A stretch of 64,000 nucleotides of DNA from Neobacillus notoginsengisoli (lineage in GTDB: Bacteria; Bacillota; Bacilli; Bacillales; Cytobacillaceae), in assembly GCF_003515685.1 (NCBI RefSeq), contig NZ_QWEG01000003.1:124001-188000 (forward strand), in the 5' to 3' direction. The notes below the pieces were generated by a model. The model was not told where the DNA came from and searched no databases. It saw only the letters and a list, made by a program, of their open reading frames with translations. Below are positions 1 to 8,828 of this stretch, piece by piece; positions within the stretch are counted from its first letter, which is position 1; the number at the start of each line of letters is the position of its first letter. The position numbers were made by a program, and so were the translations under genes.

Positions 1-433
1 GCCTTGCTGCAGCTTCAGTTTGCAAGGGACCAGGCAGAGTGCTATCGAATGGTATCGAGGTGCTAGCAACCTCTAGCCATTCAATAGCATCATCGCATTC
101 ATGATGAATCGAAGTAAGGAGGGCCAGTTTGTTGTTAAATAATTCGACCTCAAGCCTTACCTGTTCCTGTGCCTCCAATTTCTGCATTTCCCGTTCCTGC
201 TTGGCCAATTCACTTCTTTTTCTGTATGCATCTGATTTATATGTACGGCCACCGCTCGACTTGGAGTAAGACAACCCGCTTCCAGGGATGCCGACTGTTG
301 AAGTTCGCCTGCCGCTGCTGTTGATGGAATAGCGGAGTCCAGGGACACCGGCACTGACCCCAACCCCTTTTTTGCCAACTGTCATTCTAACTCCCGGCGC
401 AATTTTAAAGCTTTTTCGAAAGCGCAAGCTCAT
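1..433 (-). CDS. DUF4236 domain protein, C-terminus cut by window edge
   Basis: This minus-strand reading frame starts at ATG 433-431 behind a GGAGG site and stays open to base 1, so the C-terminus is missing. The first ~65 residues read MSLRFRKSFKIAPGVRMTV, then GVGVSAGVPG and STVGIPGSGLSYSKSS, which is the glycine/serine-rich DUF4236 pattern usually found at the N-terminus of small bacterial proteins of unknown role. A lysine/glutamate-rich, probably helical segment follows from about residue 75. Function is unknown. No partner gene is visible upstream because the VanZ-like gene diverges from it. Confidence 0.8.
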   Translation of the reverse strand, partial: MSLRFRKSFKIAPGVRMTVGKKGVGVSAGVPGLRYSINSSGRRTSTVGIPGSGLSYSKSSGGRTYKSDAYRKRSELAKQEREMQKLEAQEQVRLEVELFNNKLALLTSIHHECDDAIEWLEVASTSIPFDSTLPGPLQTEAAAR

Positions 434-527
434 GCCTCTAACCTCCCAAAATAATCAATAATTTCATTATCACACGCTTAAAAATGTTTTACAATTGGAG
501 AGAAGGTTTAGGGAAGAGGTGCCCGCA

Positions 528-968
528 TTGACCATTATGAAAAAACTAATCAATTTATTGTTGTTCATTGTTTATCTATCCGTCTTATTTTATCTTTTAT
601 TTTTCTCCGCCTATCGGAATGGTGTGCAAGGAATTGTCGATTACAATTTCGTTCCATTTAAAACAATCACACGCTATTTTACTTATTCCTTCCGGCTTGC
701 CCCAACGGTGGTGACAGATGAGTTTTTTGGAAATATCCTGGCGTTTATGCCATTTGGTTTTTACCTGCCGGTTCTTTTTTCAAAAATTAAATCTGTAGGC
801 AAAGTAGCATTCTTTTCCTTCATTCTGTCGTTATGTGTCGAGTCCGCTCAATTTTACTTCCGTGTTGGAGTTTTTGATGTCGACGACCTTATTCTTAATT
901 CCTTGGGAGGGATAATAGGATATAGTATCTGGGTTCTTTTTAACAGGGGACGAAAGCGCCTGAGTTAG
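528..968 (+). CDS. VanZ-like family membrane protein
   Basis: A protein of about 146 residues with four hydrophobic segments. It carries the VanZ-type pattern FxNILAFMPFGFYLP in the middle and FDVDDLILNSLGG near the end. VanZ relatives are small inner-membrane proteins; the founding member gives low-level teicoplanin resistance, but most homologues have no known role. I prefer TTG 528, six bases after GAGGTG, over a longer form from 495; ATG 537 is also possible. It is monocistronic and diverges from the DUF4236 gene. Confidence 0.8.
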   Translation: MTIMKKLINLLLFIVYLSVLFYLLFFSAYRNGVQGIVDYNFVPFKTITRYFTYSFRLAPTVVTDEFFGNILAFMPFGFYLPVLFSKIKSVGKVAFFSFILSLCVESAQFYFRVGVFDVDDLILNSLGGIIGYSIWVLFNRGRKRLS

Positions 969-1015
969 TCCGAAAAAACGATTTTTAAAGTAAACTAAAA
1001 ATTTTCTTTTCCTGC

Positions 1016-1070
1016 TTTACAACAAGCCCAAGTCGTTGTAGTATTTCTATATACCTAACAAATCTAGGTA
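1016..1070 (+). promoter_or_regulatory. Promoter and candidate PadR operator
   Basis: TTTACA (1016-1021), a 17-bp spacer and TAGTAT (1039-1044) form a good SigA-type promoter. A 19-bp inverted repeat, TACCTA-N7-TAGGTA (1052-1070), covers the expected start point. The same TAC-N13-GTA layout recurs at 2079-2097 over a second promoter, so I infer that the adjacent PadR protein binds both and represses itself. Confidence 0.65.
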
Positions 1071-1080
1071 GGTGATAAAA

Positions 1081-1428
1081 TTGTTTAACCGAGAGCTTGT
1101 CAAAGGAAGTACATCTTTATTAATACTTCAGCTGCTTGATAGCCGTGATATGTATGGGTATGAGCTTGTGAAGGAACTTGAAGTGAGGAGTGGAAATGGC
1201 TTCACTGTCAAGGAAGGAACCCTCTATCCCGCGCTCCATAAGCTAGAAAAGCAAGGATATATTGAATACTATTGGCAGGAGCAGGAGAAGGGGCCAGCGC
1301 GGAAGTATTACCAGATTACTTCCGGGGGCCGGGATTTGTTAAAAGAAAAAACCCGTGAATGGCAGGACTTTGTTCAGGTTATGAACAGAGTGATAGGGAG
1401 AACCGATCATGGAACGGCTGAAGAATGA
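1081..1428 (+). CDS. PadR family transcriptional regulator
   Basis: About 115 residues with a PadR winged helix: [18 protein letters not shown], then [29 protein letters not shown] and [10 protein letters not shown]. PadR proteins are usually repressors released by a ligand or membrane stress. TTG 1081 follows GGTGAT with ideal spacing, so it is preferred over GTG 1072, which would overlap its own ribosome site. The next gene overlaps its 3' end by 20 bp. PadR plus a HAAS-domain partner is a common Bacillus pair, which suggests that the regulator controls the membrane module downstream. Confidence 0.88.
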   Translation: MFNRELVKGSTSLLILQLLDSRDMYGYELVKELEVRSGNGFTVKEGTLYPALHKLEKQGYIEYYWQEQEKGPARKYYQITSGGRDLLKEKTREWQDFVQVMNRVIGRTDHGTAEE

Positions 1429-2044
1429 ATTTTTGACAGAATTGGCCCGGAGGCTTGGCAATTGTACAGAAAAAGATTCCATCCTCCGGGACTATGAAGC
1501 ACATTTGGATGAGTTGCTGATCGAATTGTTTCCAGCAGATGAAGAGGATGCCCGAGATGCGGTCTATTCCAGACTTGGTACTCCGGAAGAAATCGCCGAA
1601 TTATGGAAAGAGGAACTTTCTGTAACCCCAAGTAATATGAAGTGGCTGTTTGTCCTATTGAACGTGGTGCTATTTGCAGGCGGTGGCGCCCTGACAGCCG
1701 CCCATAACCTGCTTGAATGGAAATGGCTTAGCTTAATTTGGCAATACCTGACATCCATCCCTTTCATGATTGCTTTCGTGTACATATTTTTCTGGGCGCT
1801 GCTTGGATATGAAATTGGCCGGAGCTTTGGCCATAAAGGCCGAAACCTCGTCAAAAGGACATTCCTGATCGCGCTCATCCCAAATTTGTGCTTAATGGTG
1901 CTTACACTATTCGGAATCATCCCGCACCAATGGTTTCATCCGCTTTTAACAAAAACATTTATTGCTGCCTGTATCCTGTTAACCGCCCTGCTTTATCCGG
2001 TGTGCCTATTTGGCTACCATTGGGGAAAAAAGTCTTCGGTCTAG
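1409..2044 (+). CDS. HAAS/DUF1700-like membrane protein
   Basis: 211 residues. The N-terminal ~75 residues ([41 protein letters not shown]) form the soluble helical domain found in HAAS/DUF1700 proteins coupled to PadR regulators. Four hydrophobic segments follow. The start lies inside the end of the PadR gene, so translation is probably coupled. In such pairs the soluble domain is thought to be the PadR-interacting part; that is family knowledge and cannot be shown here. Confidence 0.75.
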   Translation: MERLKNEFLTELARRLGNCTEKDSILRDYEAHLDELLIELFPADEEDARDAVYSRLGTPEEIAELWKEELSVTPSNMKWLFVLLNVVLFAGGGALTAAHNLLEWKWLSLIWQYLTSIPFMIAFVYIFFWALLGYEIGRSFGHKGRNLVKRTFLIALIPNLCLMVLTLFGIIPHQWFHPLLTKTFIAACILLTALLYPVCLFGYHWGKKSSV

Positions 2045-2051
2045 GCTTTTT

Positions 2052-2097
2052 TTTACCACCATACCTAGTAATTCTATATACCATGACAAACTATGTA
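2052..2097 (+). promoter_or_regulatory. Promoter with second candidate PadR operator
   Basis: TTTACC (2052-2057), 17 bp and TATATA (2075-2080) form a strong promoter. The 19-bp element TACCAT-N7-TATGTA (2079-2097) overlaps its downstream edge and matches the TAC-N13-GTA layout at 1052-1070. The surrounding bases are similar as well (CTATATACC in both). This gives the DUF4173 gene its own promoter inside the PadR transcription unit. Confidence 0.6.
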
Positions 2098-2113
2098 AGT
2101 GGAGGACGACTGA

Positions 2114-3574
2114 ATGGAAGTAAGAATGCGAATAGAAGACTGGCTGTTTTTGCTCCTTTGCATTGGGCTTGGCATTTTGGCTGAAGAAACGTTTACAAGA
2201 GGGGAAGTAGGTATTTCACATTTTATATTTATCGCAGCGTTTTACGCCATTTTCTTTTGGCGGTTCCGCGGGTTTCCGTACAGGAATCAGCGGCTAGGTT
2301 GGCTCGTTCTTGGTGCGGTCTGGCTGCTTTCGGCAAGTTATTCCCTGTACGATATGGAGTTTTTTCAAGCTTTAAATATTTTAGCCATTCCCGCCCTGGT
2401 CATTTTCCATATTTCCCTCATCACTGGGCCAAAGCATCTGGAGTGGGCAAAACCAGTTTTCCTGGTCTCTATTATGAGAAGAATAGGCGAGAGTATCGCA
2501 TATAATGCTGCTTTCGCAAGACTTTCATCCCGTCTCGCCCTGCATCGCACAAAGAGTAAGAATGCGGCTATTATTAAAAAGGTTTTCATCGGGATTGGCG
2601 TTTCGATTCCTGTCCTTGCTGTCGTTCTGAATCTGCTCATTTCGGCGGATTCAGAATTCGAAAGAATCGTAACTGGTTTTCCGGCCTGGTTCAGGATAAG
2701 TGGAGAATCCATTTTCAGGATTCTGTTCACTCTGTTTTCCACATTTGCCATTTTCGGTTTCCTTCAGGTCCATTTGAAAAAGAGGTACGAAATTAAGCCA
2801 GCAGAAGGAAAAGAGGCTGGAAAAGGAATCGATCCAGTCATTCTATTGACCGTCCTGTTCCTGCTGGATGCCGTGTATGTTTTGTTTGTTGGCGTCCAGT
2901 TTACGTATTTCTTCAGCGGAACACTGAGTGATGGCTATACATTTGCGGAGTATGCCAGACGCGGATTCTTTGAACTCGTTTTCGTATCGGTGATTAATTT
3001 ATCCGTGACGGTTTTCGTTCTTTCTTTTGCAAAAAATCCCGCCAGTATCATGAAACGGCTCATCCAAGCCTCGTTATCAATACTCGTTCTTTCAAGCGGC
3101 ATCATCCTTTCCTCGGCCTTTATGAGGCTGATGATGTATGAAGAAGCCTACGGGTATACGTTCCTAAGGGTGTTGATCCATTCTTTCATGATTTTCCTGT
3201 TGATTATTTTCTGTTATACGCTCGCAAAAATTTGGCTTGATCGCCTGTCATTGTTCCACTTTTATTTCATCGCAGCAATTGTGTACTATACAGCCATCAA
3301 CATCATTCATATTGATCAAATCGTTGTTGACAGGAATATGGAACGGTTCGAGCAAACCGGCAAAATTGATTTGCAATACCTTGCCTATATGTCTGATACC
3401 GGAATCCTTGCATTGAGCGAATTGTATAAGGAACAGCCGAACCTCTCTGGGTTGAAGGAGCTGTTAAACGAGAGAAAAAGCCAAGTAGAAGCGGCCGGCG
3501 AACGCCACTGGCAATCGTACAATTTAACAAGAGAGAAAGCGAAGAAAGCGGTATTAGGTTTAAACCTCGAGTAG
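2114..3574 (+). CDS. DUF4173/DUF4153 family polytopic membrane protein
   Basis: 486 residues with roughly twelve hydrophobic segments across the first ~410 residues and a soluble lysine/glutamate-rich tail. Features include RFRGFPYRNQRLGWL, NLLISADSEFERIV and DGYTFAEYARRGFFELV, which I associate with the DUF4173 (DUF4153-like) family of unknown function. The start ATG 2114 is eight bases after GGAGG. The gene has its own promoter with the operator shared with the PadR gene and ends at a bidirectional terminator, so it is probably part of the same regulon. Confidence 0.75.
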   Translation: MEVRMRIEDWLFLLLCIGLGILAEETFTRGEVGISHFIFIAAFYAIFFWRFRGFPYRNQRLGWLVLGAVWLLSASYSLYDMEFFQALNILAIPALVIFHISLITGPKHLEWAKPVFLVSIMRRIGESIAYNAAFARLSSRLALHRTKSKNAAIIKKVFIGIGVSIPVLAVVLNLLISADSEFERIVTGFPAWFRISGESIFRILFTLFSTFAIFGFLQVHLKKRYEIKPAEGKEAGKGIDPVILLTVLFLLDAVYVLFVGVQFTYFFSGTLSDGYTFAEYARRGFFELVFVSVINLSVTVFVLSFAKNPASIMKRLIQASLSILVLSSGIILSSAFMRLMMYEEAYGYTFLRVLIHSFMIFLLIIFCYTLAKIWLDRLSLFHFYFIAAIVYYTAINIIHIDQIVVDRNMERFEQTGKIDLQYLAYMSDTGILALSELYKEQPNLSGLKELLNERKSQVEAAGERHWQSYNLTREKAKKAVLGLNLE

Positions 3575-3577
3575 ATA

Positions 3578-3617
3578 ACAAAATCCCTGCCACTTATTAT
3601 TCGGGCAGGGATTTTGT
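3578..3617. terminator. Bidirectional terminator
   Basis: A 12-bp perfect stem, AAAATCCCTGCC / GGCAGGGATTTT, with a 12-base loop lies between two convergent genes. A-rich and T-rich flanks allow it to work in both directions. Confidence 0.85.
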
Positions 3618-3619
3618 CA

Positions 3620-4285
3620 TTAAATTTGAGTGGTTTCCATGTTTTTTTCCTCAATAAGAGACTGATAGAACGAAGCCAGGGTTGCTGTGAAATAAGGAGC
3701 GAGCCAGATAAATCCGATTCCAAATGTCAACAGCGCCAGAAAACTCCAGCCAATAAAGCTGAGAGTCATTAAAAAATACTTGCCCTTATAGCCATCCATC
3801 AATTGGCGGCTCTGGGTGATCGCATCATTAATGACGATGTTCGGATTATCCTTTAGAATAAAATAAGCCTGGGAATAAGCAATCCCTTTAATGATTCCGG
3901 GAACGATCAAGAGAAGAGCCCAGAGAATTGTATAAATCGTTGTCAGCAGGTACAGGCCAACTGTCTTGAGATACAATGGACCGGAAAATACATTGAACAG
4001 TCTGCCAACTGGAACAGTTTGGCCTCGGCGCATGTCAAGCATAGCCCAGTAAAAGCTGTAAAGGATTGGGCTCAATGCGATTGATAGTATCCAGGATAAT
4101 GTCTGTGCATGGACTGGCGCATTATCAGCAGAGAACCATTCACTGAACCCACCGGTAGCGATTATTTCGGCAATTACCGGTATGAAGGAATAAAGGCCGA
4201 AAGAAATAATTCCGAGTAGAATGGCAACTCCCCAATGTCCTCTAAGTGATGCCAAGGCATCTTTTTTCAAACTACTAATCTTCAA
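3620..4285 (-). CDS. DUF975 family membrane protein
   Basis: 221 residues with about five hydrophobic segments. The start MKISSLKKDALASLRGHW and the later block PGIIKGIAYSQAYFILKDNP plus MDGYKGKYFLMTLSFIGW are typical of DUF975 proteins, which are integral membrane proteins of unknown role. The start is TTG 4285 with AGGGGGAA seven bases upstream. It shares a terminator with the convergent DUF4173 gene and stands alone. Confidence 0.78.
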   Translation of the reverse strand: MKISSLKKDALASLRGHWGVAILLGIISFGLYSFIPVIAEIIATGGFSEWFSADNAPVHAQTLSWILSIALSPILYSFYWAMLDMRRGQTVPVGRLFNVFSGPLYLKTVGLYLLTTIYTILWALLLIVPGIIKGIAYSQAYFILKDNPNIVINDAITQSRQLMDGYKGKYFLMTLSFIGWSFLALLTFGIGFIWLAPYFTATLASFYQSLIEEKNMETTQI

Positions 4286-4420
4286 GATGAAGTTCCCCCT
4301 ATGTGTATGATAATTACCTAGTTTAGTATACAGGAATTTTGCAAAAAAGATTCACTTAGTTTGAAATATTTTTGTAACATAATTGTAAACTATTACACAG
4401 GCATGAATGAAATATAGAAC

Positions 4421-4450
4421 AAGCCTGCCAAGAGGTTGGCAGGCTCGTTT
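4421..4450 (-). terminator. Terminator after the monooxygenase gene
   Basis: The 10-bp perfect stem AGCCTGCCAA / TTGGCAGGCT with a GAGG loop (on +) lies just beyond the minus-strand stop. The T run on the minus side is weak, so termination strength is uncertain. Confidence 0.6.
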
Positions 4451-4467
4451 CCCGGCGAAAGCCGAAT

Positions 4468-5499
4468 TTAGTTTTCTTCGTTTAGTTTCTTCATAATCTT
4501 CCCAGCAAGTTCAAAGGATTTCAGCCTTTCCTCGTGGTCGAAAATCTGGGCGTTGATGATGACTTCGTCCGCTTCTGTTTCAATTAGGAAGGACTGCAGC
4601 CTATCTTTTACCTGTTCCTTTGTCCCCGTTATGGTCGAAGAAAGCCGTCCCTCGAGAAGGGTGAGTTCATACGGGCTTGCAATCGAATTCATATTTTCCA
4701 CGGGAGGCTGCAGCTTCCCGGGCCTGTTCCTTAAAAGTGAAAGGAATTGCTGTTGCATTGAGGTGGCTAGAAATTCCGCTTTTTCCTTCGTGTCAGACGC
4801 GACAATATTGACTCCAACCATGCTGTATGGCTCATTCAGCACCTCGGACGGCTGGAAGCTTTGCCGGTAAATCTTCAAGGCGGCCAAAGTGTTTTCCGGT
4901 GCAAAATGGCTTGCGAACGCAAAAGGCAGCCCAAGCTGTCCGGCAAGTCTTGCGCTGAAGCCGCTTGATCCGAGCAGCCAGATGGGTATATTCAAACCCT
5001 CACCAGGAATGGCCCTTACATGGATGACGCCTTCACGCCTGGAAGGATCGAAGTACGCTCTCAGCTCCTCTACCTGATTCGGAAAATCGTCTGCACTCGT
5101 CCGCCAGTCCCTTCGTAGCGCAGAAGCTGTAAGCTGGTCAGTACCCGGCGCCCGGCCAAGGCCAAGATCGATTCGGCCTGGAAACAAGGACTCCAACGTC
5201 CCGAATTGTTCCGCAATAACTAACGGGGAATGGTTCGGAAGCATAATGCCGCCAGAACCAACCCGGATTGAAGTTGTATGCGAGGCAACATGGCCGATGA
5301 CAACGGATGTTGCCGAACTTGCGATACCTGGCATGTTATGATGCTCGGCAAGCCAGTAGCGGTGGTATCCCCATTTCTCCGCATGCCTTGCCAAGTCAAC
5401 TGTATTTTGCAATGATTCCTTTGCAGTTCCGCCTTCAAGAACAGGGGAAAGATCCAGAACGGAAAACCGGACTTTTTTTCTGTTTGTATTTATGGTCAT
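4468..5499 (-). CDS. LLM-class (luciferase-like) flavin-dependent oxidoreductase
   Basis: About 343 residues. The N-terminus [19 protein letters not shown] followed by [20 protein letters not shown] is diagnostic of the YvbT/LimB-like group of luciferase-type TIM-barrel enzymes that use FMNH2 to oxidise small substrates. [20 protein letters not shown] and [11 protein letters not shown] follow and belong to the flavin-binding barrel. ATG 5499 follows GAAGTG; the frame extends 21 codons upstream without a better ribosome site. The substrate cannot be deduced. It is a single-gene unit. Confidence 0.85.
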   Translation of the reverse strand: MTINTNRKKVRFSVLDLSPVLEGGTAKESLQNTVDLARHAEKWGYHRYWLAEHHNMPGIASSATSVVIGHVASHTTSIRVGSGGIMLPNHSPLVIAEQFGTLESLFPGRIDLGLGRAPGTDQLTASALRRDWRTSADDFPNQVEELRAYFDPSRREGVIHVRAIPGEGLNIPIWLLGSSGFSARLAGQLGLPFAFASHFAPENTLAALKIYRQSFQPSEVLNEPYSMVGVNIVASDTKEKAEFLATSMQQQFLSLLRNRPGKLQPPVENMNSIASPYELTLLEGRLSSTITGTKEQVKDRLQSFLIETEADEVIINAQIFDHEERLKSFELAGKIMKKLNEEN

Positions 5500-5670
5500 G
5501 TTTTTCACTTCTTTCAATAAATCTTGATACGTTAATTGTATCAATGAAGGGCTTTTTCGCAAAAGAGGAAGGCTTGGAAGCGAATTCCACCATCGAAGAA
5601 CGGAACATTTAGTGGGTTGGGGGCGTTATTCAGGAGGAAGAGGAAAATTAGTAACAAAAGGTCGACTCTT

Positions 5671-5833
5671 TGTCCCAAGTCCGGGCATCTTGGGACAGAC
5701 CCAAAGCATAAAGGTGAATCTTTGTCCCAAGCCAGTGCATCTTGGGACAAACCCAACGCATAAAGATAAAGCTCTGTCCCAAGCTAAGGCATCTCGGGAC
5801 AGAGCCAAGGCAATTCGCCTAACTCTGTCCGAA
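5671..5833. repeat. 52-bp phased palindrome array A (3 copies plus a remnant)
   Basis: TGTCCC starts at 5671, 5723 and 5775, exactly 52 bp apart, and each is paired with GGGACA after 15 bases (5692, 5744, 5796). The stem extends to TGTCCCAAG / CTTGGGACA. A decayed fourth left arm, TGTCCG, lies at 5826. The 25-bp linkers are also similar to one another. The array starts 16 bp beyond the 3' end of the minus-strand racA-like gene. Arrays with the same geometry but different sequence lie at 11205-11890 and 16827-16967. Confidence 0.9.
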
Positions 5834-5848
5834 GTACACCCCAAAATG

Positions 5849-6376
5849 CTAAAAACCAAAAAACGTTCCAAAAACCTTCTTCTTCTTTTTTCGCTTCCCT
5901 GGCGATGAAGGGATGTCGGCATTATCAAAAAGTGCGCTCTCAGCAACTTGCTCATTTGTTCCTTGTCGGGGTTCCATTTTTTCAATTGCTGCAGCTAGTT
6001 CAGCCACCTGGTTTTGCAATTCTTCAATCTCTTTTCGGTGTTGGATTAATTGATAAGAGGTGACGGAATCGGCTTTGCTGTCAATCCGCCGTTCCATGTC
6101 GGAAAACATCATCATCAATTTTTCAATGTCAGGACTTGCTTCAACCGCTTTGACAGTTCCTTTGCGCGGCGACTTGGCTTGATACGGTGCTATTTCCTGC
6201 AGCAGGGCACCGTTATGGATCTGATCCCGGATTTTCTCCAGAATAGGGATATCATCTTCCGAAAAAGTATAGTGTCCGCGCTCGTTCCGTTCCATCGGCA
6301 AATTCAGTTGTTTTACCCAGCGCTGGACGGTGCTTGTCGACACGCCTAGGAGCTTGGCAACTTCGCTTGAATTCAT
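5849..6376 (-). CDS. racA: RacA-like chromosome-anchoring protein
   Basis: 175 residues. The N-terminal MerR-like helix-turn-helix reads MNSSEVAKLLGVSTSTVQRWVKQ, then LPMERNERGHYTF, which closely resembles Bacillus subtilis RacA. A charged segment and a predicted coiled coil (residues ~85-137, with EIEELQNQVAELAAAIEKME) follow, and the C-terminus is very basic (GKRKKKKK). RacA binds origin-proximal DNA and anchors it to the pole through DivIVA at the start of sporulation. The domain order and length fit; sequence outside the HTH is poorly conserved in the family, so an uncharacterised RacA paralogue is possible. Phased palindrome array A lies immediately downstream. Confidence 0.72.
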   Translation of the reverse strand: MNSSEVAKLLGVSTSTVQRWVKQLNLPMERNERGHYTFSEDDIPILEKIRDQIHNGALLQEIAPYQAKSPRKGTVKAVEASPDIEKLMMMFSDMERRIDSKADSVTSYQLIQHRKEIEELQNQVAELAAAIEKMEPRQGTNEQVAESALFDNADIPSSPGKRKKKKKVFGTFFGF

Positions 6377-6437
6377 TTTCTTTTTCCCCCATTCAACAAA
6401 TTTTTCTATCTAAGACAACCAGCGCTGGCAAAATTGC

Positions 6438-7403
6438 TTAGCGCCAGAGTTTCCACCATTTTTTCTCTTGTGCCGCTGCTGCATCTTTGAAGCTTGAGAT
6501 GATTTCCTGGAGTAGTTCTTCGCGCCTGTCCATTTCCTGGCTGTGGATCATTCTTTCCATATGCAGGGTATCCATATAAAATTCTCGGTCCTTTATTAGA
6601 GTTTCGTTAAAACTTTCCACGACATTCTCCGTTACAATATTTGTGTCGGACATCGATTTGACGAGGGCTTTCATTTCTTTTGAAGACCGTTCGGAAGCTT
6701 GAGCCATCCGTTTCGTAATGGTTGCGAATTGTTCGGAACTAGCTTTTGAAACATGCGAAATGCTGTTTGAAAGGAATCTTGCCGTTTCGGAGGCTTGTTC
6801 CGAAGCTCTCGAAACTTGTGAAGCTAGCTCTTCCACTTCAGCAAGTGTTCGCTCGCTTGACTTATATATAGAATCTGAAAGGCTTTTAACTGTATGAAAT
6901 GAACCCTTCGAAACCTCTTTTTTAAGATCTTCGAGCAGCTCTTTTCTAACCGTTCCACGGATTTCCTCTTTGACGTCAGCGAGAAAATCCTTTTTATATG
7001 CTTCCAATGCTCCATAAAAGGCCTCCATATCAAAAGCTTGCTGTACGGGGGGTTCTGCCGATTGAAGAACCGGTTCATTGTTGGCAGGGACCGGAGAAGC
7101 AGTGTTGATTACTTTACGTGTGGGTTCGATTGTTTCGGAAGCTGCTTCCGAACTTTGCTTGAAATGCTCTTCAATTAATTTACGAATCATTTCCTTGCCA
7201 AGGTTTTTTTCCCTCATTTGTTTTATTTTCAGCAGCAGGCTAATTTCGGTTTCTGTATAAAATCGGGATCCCTGCCTCGTACGCGGAATGACGACCAGTC
7301 CGCCCAAATCATGTTCCCATTGGCGCAATGTTCCCGGAGGCACATTTAAGCGCTTTGATACTTCCCGGATTGTATAGGCTTTAATCACTTGTCCATCTTT
7401 CAT
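6438..7403 (-). CDS. MerR-type HTH / DUF3967-like coiled-coil protein
   Basis: 321 residues. A MerR-type winged helix occupies residues ~8-75 (YTIREVSKRLNVPPGTLRQWEHDLG, then SRFYTETEISLLLKIKQMRE). A long region of predicted coiled coil with repeated Ser/Ala/Glu positions covers ~125-300, and the protein ends EKKWWKLWR, a tail I associate with DUF3967-type proteins. There is no ligand-binding domain, so a structural or DNA-organising role is as likely as classical regulation. It lies upstream of and co-directional with the racA-like gene (61 bp apart), so the two could be co-transcribed. Confidence 0.7.
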   Translation of the reverse strand: MKDGQVIKAYTIREVSKRLNVPPGTLRQWEHDLGGLVVIPRTRQGSRFYTETEISLLLKIKQMREKNLGKEMIRKLIEEHFKQSSEAASETIEPTRKVINTASPVPANNEPVLQSAEPPVQQAFDMEAFYGALEAYKKDFLADVKEEIRGTVRKELLEDLKKEVSKGSFHTVKSLSDSIYKSSERTLAEVEELASQVSRASEQASETARFLSNSISHVSKASSEQFATITKRMAQASERSSKEMKALVKSMSDTNIVTENVVESFNETLIKDREFYMDTLHMERMIHSQEMDRREELLQEIISSFKDAAAAQEKKWWKLWR

Positions 7404-7704
7404 GTGTAAGCATCCTTTCTCAACTGGGATTTTCGGTAAAAAACAGAAAGAGAAGAAACATATAAAAAGAATACAAGATTAAGTTTAGCTGAAAATATTC
7501 CAAATTCCTGCTTCCTGACAAAAGCTATCAAAACTAGTGTGAATATGCGCCAACCAAACAAATTTCCCGGTAGACTGCTATTTTTGCAAAATCAACCCGA
7601 AAGGTGGAGTTAAAAACCTCACAAATCTTTGCCAAAGCCATAATTCACCCACTTTGTTTGTTGCCCATAAACTGTAACGAATGAAAAAACGGGAGGGGAA
7701 TGGT
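7404..7704. other. Divergent intergenic region
   Basis: About 300 bp between divergent genes. It should hold the promoters of the DUF3967-like gene and the ferritin-like gene. I see no convincing RNA gene, repeat or small reading frame with a ribosome site apart from those two starts. Confidence 0.5.
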
Positions 7705-8142
7705 ATGTATCCGTATGGGTATCCGGAAGAAAATTATCGACAGCAGCATCAGTTGGTTGCTGATTTGGCGAAAGCGGTCAACGGTGAATATTCCGCGGTT
7801 CAATGTTATGAACAATTGGCTCGGATGGCTCCGAACCAATCGATTCGGGAACAGATTAATGAAATTCGCAATGATGAAATGAGGCATTACCGGGAGTTTG
7901 TCCGTTTTTATACTTCCCTTACAGGGAGGCGGCCCAATGTCCAGATTAATGAAGGGTGTCCGCAGACCTACAGAGAAGGGCTTGATTTTGCTTTCAGGGA
8001 TGAACAGGAAACAGTTGACTTTTATTTGGATATTGCCGAAAGAGCCACCACTCAGGAAATGAGGAAAGCCTTTAAAAGAGCCTCCGCTGATGAGCAGAGT
8101 CATGCAGTTTGGTTTTTGTACTTTATGACGGCACACCGGTAA
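7705..8142 (+). CDS. Ferritin-like domain protein (rubrerythrin-like)
   Basis: About 145 residues. The four-helix ferritin-like fold is indicated by two pairs of metal-ligand motifs: GEYSAVQCYEQL with DEMRHY, and DEQETVDFY with DEQSHAVWF (ExxH type). The N-terminal tail MYPYGYPEENYRQQH resembles spore or cytosolic YhjR-like proteins of Bacillus. It could bind a di-iron or di-manganese centre. ATG 7705 follows GGGAGGGG at good spacing, better than ATG 7681, which has no site. The YkuD gene follows 75 bp later. Confidence 0.8.
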   Translation: MYPYGYPEENYRQQHQLVADLAKAVNGEYSAVQCYEQLARMAPNQSIREQINEIRNDEMRHYREFVRFYTSLTGRRPNVQINEGCPQTYREGLDFAFRDEQETVDFYLDIAERATTQEMRKAFKRASADEQSHAVWFLYFMTAHR

Positions 8143-8217
8143 AAGAAATTGAATCAACGGCTTGACAGGCACAGCTGCCCAAGGAGTGAATATGCTGTCA
8201 AAAAGGGCGGGATCAAC

Positions 8218-8706
8218 ATGGTCCATATAGTGAAGCCGGGAGAAACCCTGGCGATTATTGCGATGAATTACCGGGTCAGCCTCCGAAGATTGCAGAGGGC
8301 CAATCCAGGGGTAGGGAGGGTGCACCCCGGCCAGCATCTTCTGATTCCTGGTTTGCCCCATCATTCTTCGATACCTTATCATATCGAGGTGTCTGTAAAA
8401 AAAAGGACGTTAGCTTTGTACAAGGGTGGAAAGTTTTCGAAAATCTTTCCAATTGCCGTTGGGAAAATGCTAACCGGAACCCCGACTGGAGAGTATGTCA
8501 TTGTGAACCGTGAGCCCAATCCCGGCGGCCCTTTCGGAGTTATGTGGCTCTCGCTATCAAGGGCGGGATATGGCATCCATGGAACCAACAATCCTTCTTC
8601 AATCGGAAAAGCCGTCTCGCACGGCTGTATCCGGATGCATAACAAGGATGTATTGGAACTGGCATCGATTGTGCCCAATGGCACGAAAGTCATCATTCGC
8701 AACTAA
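8218..8706 (+). CDS. ykuD: L,D-transpeptidase YkuD with LysM domain
   Basis: 162 residues. An N-terminal LysM domain (residues 1-45, [20 protein letters not shown] ... QHLLIPG) is followed by the L,D-transpeptidase catalytic domain, with [10 protein letters not shown] (His121) and [11 protein letters not shown] (His135, Cys137). The layout and sequence follow Bacillus subtilis YkuD, which makes 3-3 cross-links in peptidoglycan and is beta-lactam insensitive. There is no signal peptide, as in YkuD. ATG 8218 follows AAAGGGCGGG. The gene ends before a strong terminator. Confidence 0.9.
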   Translation: MVHIVKPGETLAIIAMNYRVSLRRLQRANPGVGRVHPGQHLLIPGLPHHSSIPYHIEVSVKKRTLALYKGGKFSKIFPIAVGKMLTGTPTGEYVIVNREPNPGGPFGVMWLSLSRAGYGIHGTNNPSSIGKAVSHGCIRMHNKDVLELASIVPNGTKVIIRN

Positions 8707-8743
8707 CTTAGGAGAAAATTTGAAGTGGGAGGAGAACATAAAT

Positions 8744-8806
8744 AAAACCCCTTCAGGAAAACAAGCCCGGGGGAGGTGGGCTATTTTCCCAGAAGGGGTT
8801 TTTTAT
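8744..8806 (+). terminator. Rho-independent terminator
   Basis: The outer stem AAAACCCCTTC / GAAGGGGTTTT encloses a smaller GCCC/GGGC hairpin and is followed by a T run. It closes the ferritin-like/ykuD unit. Confidence 0.8.
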
Positions 8807-8828
8807 AGTATTGACTGCTTTTTTTTGT

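Noticed and set aside
7645-8382. 245-codon minus-strand frame across the ferritin-like and ykuD genes
   Set aside because: It lies opposite two well-supported genes and has no ribosome site or family match.
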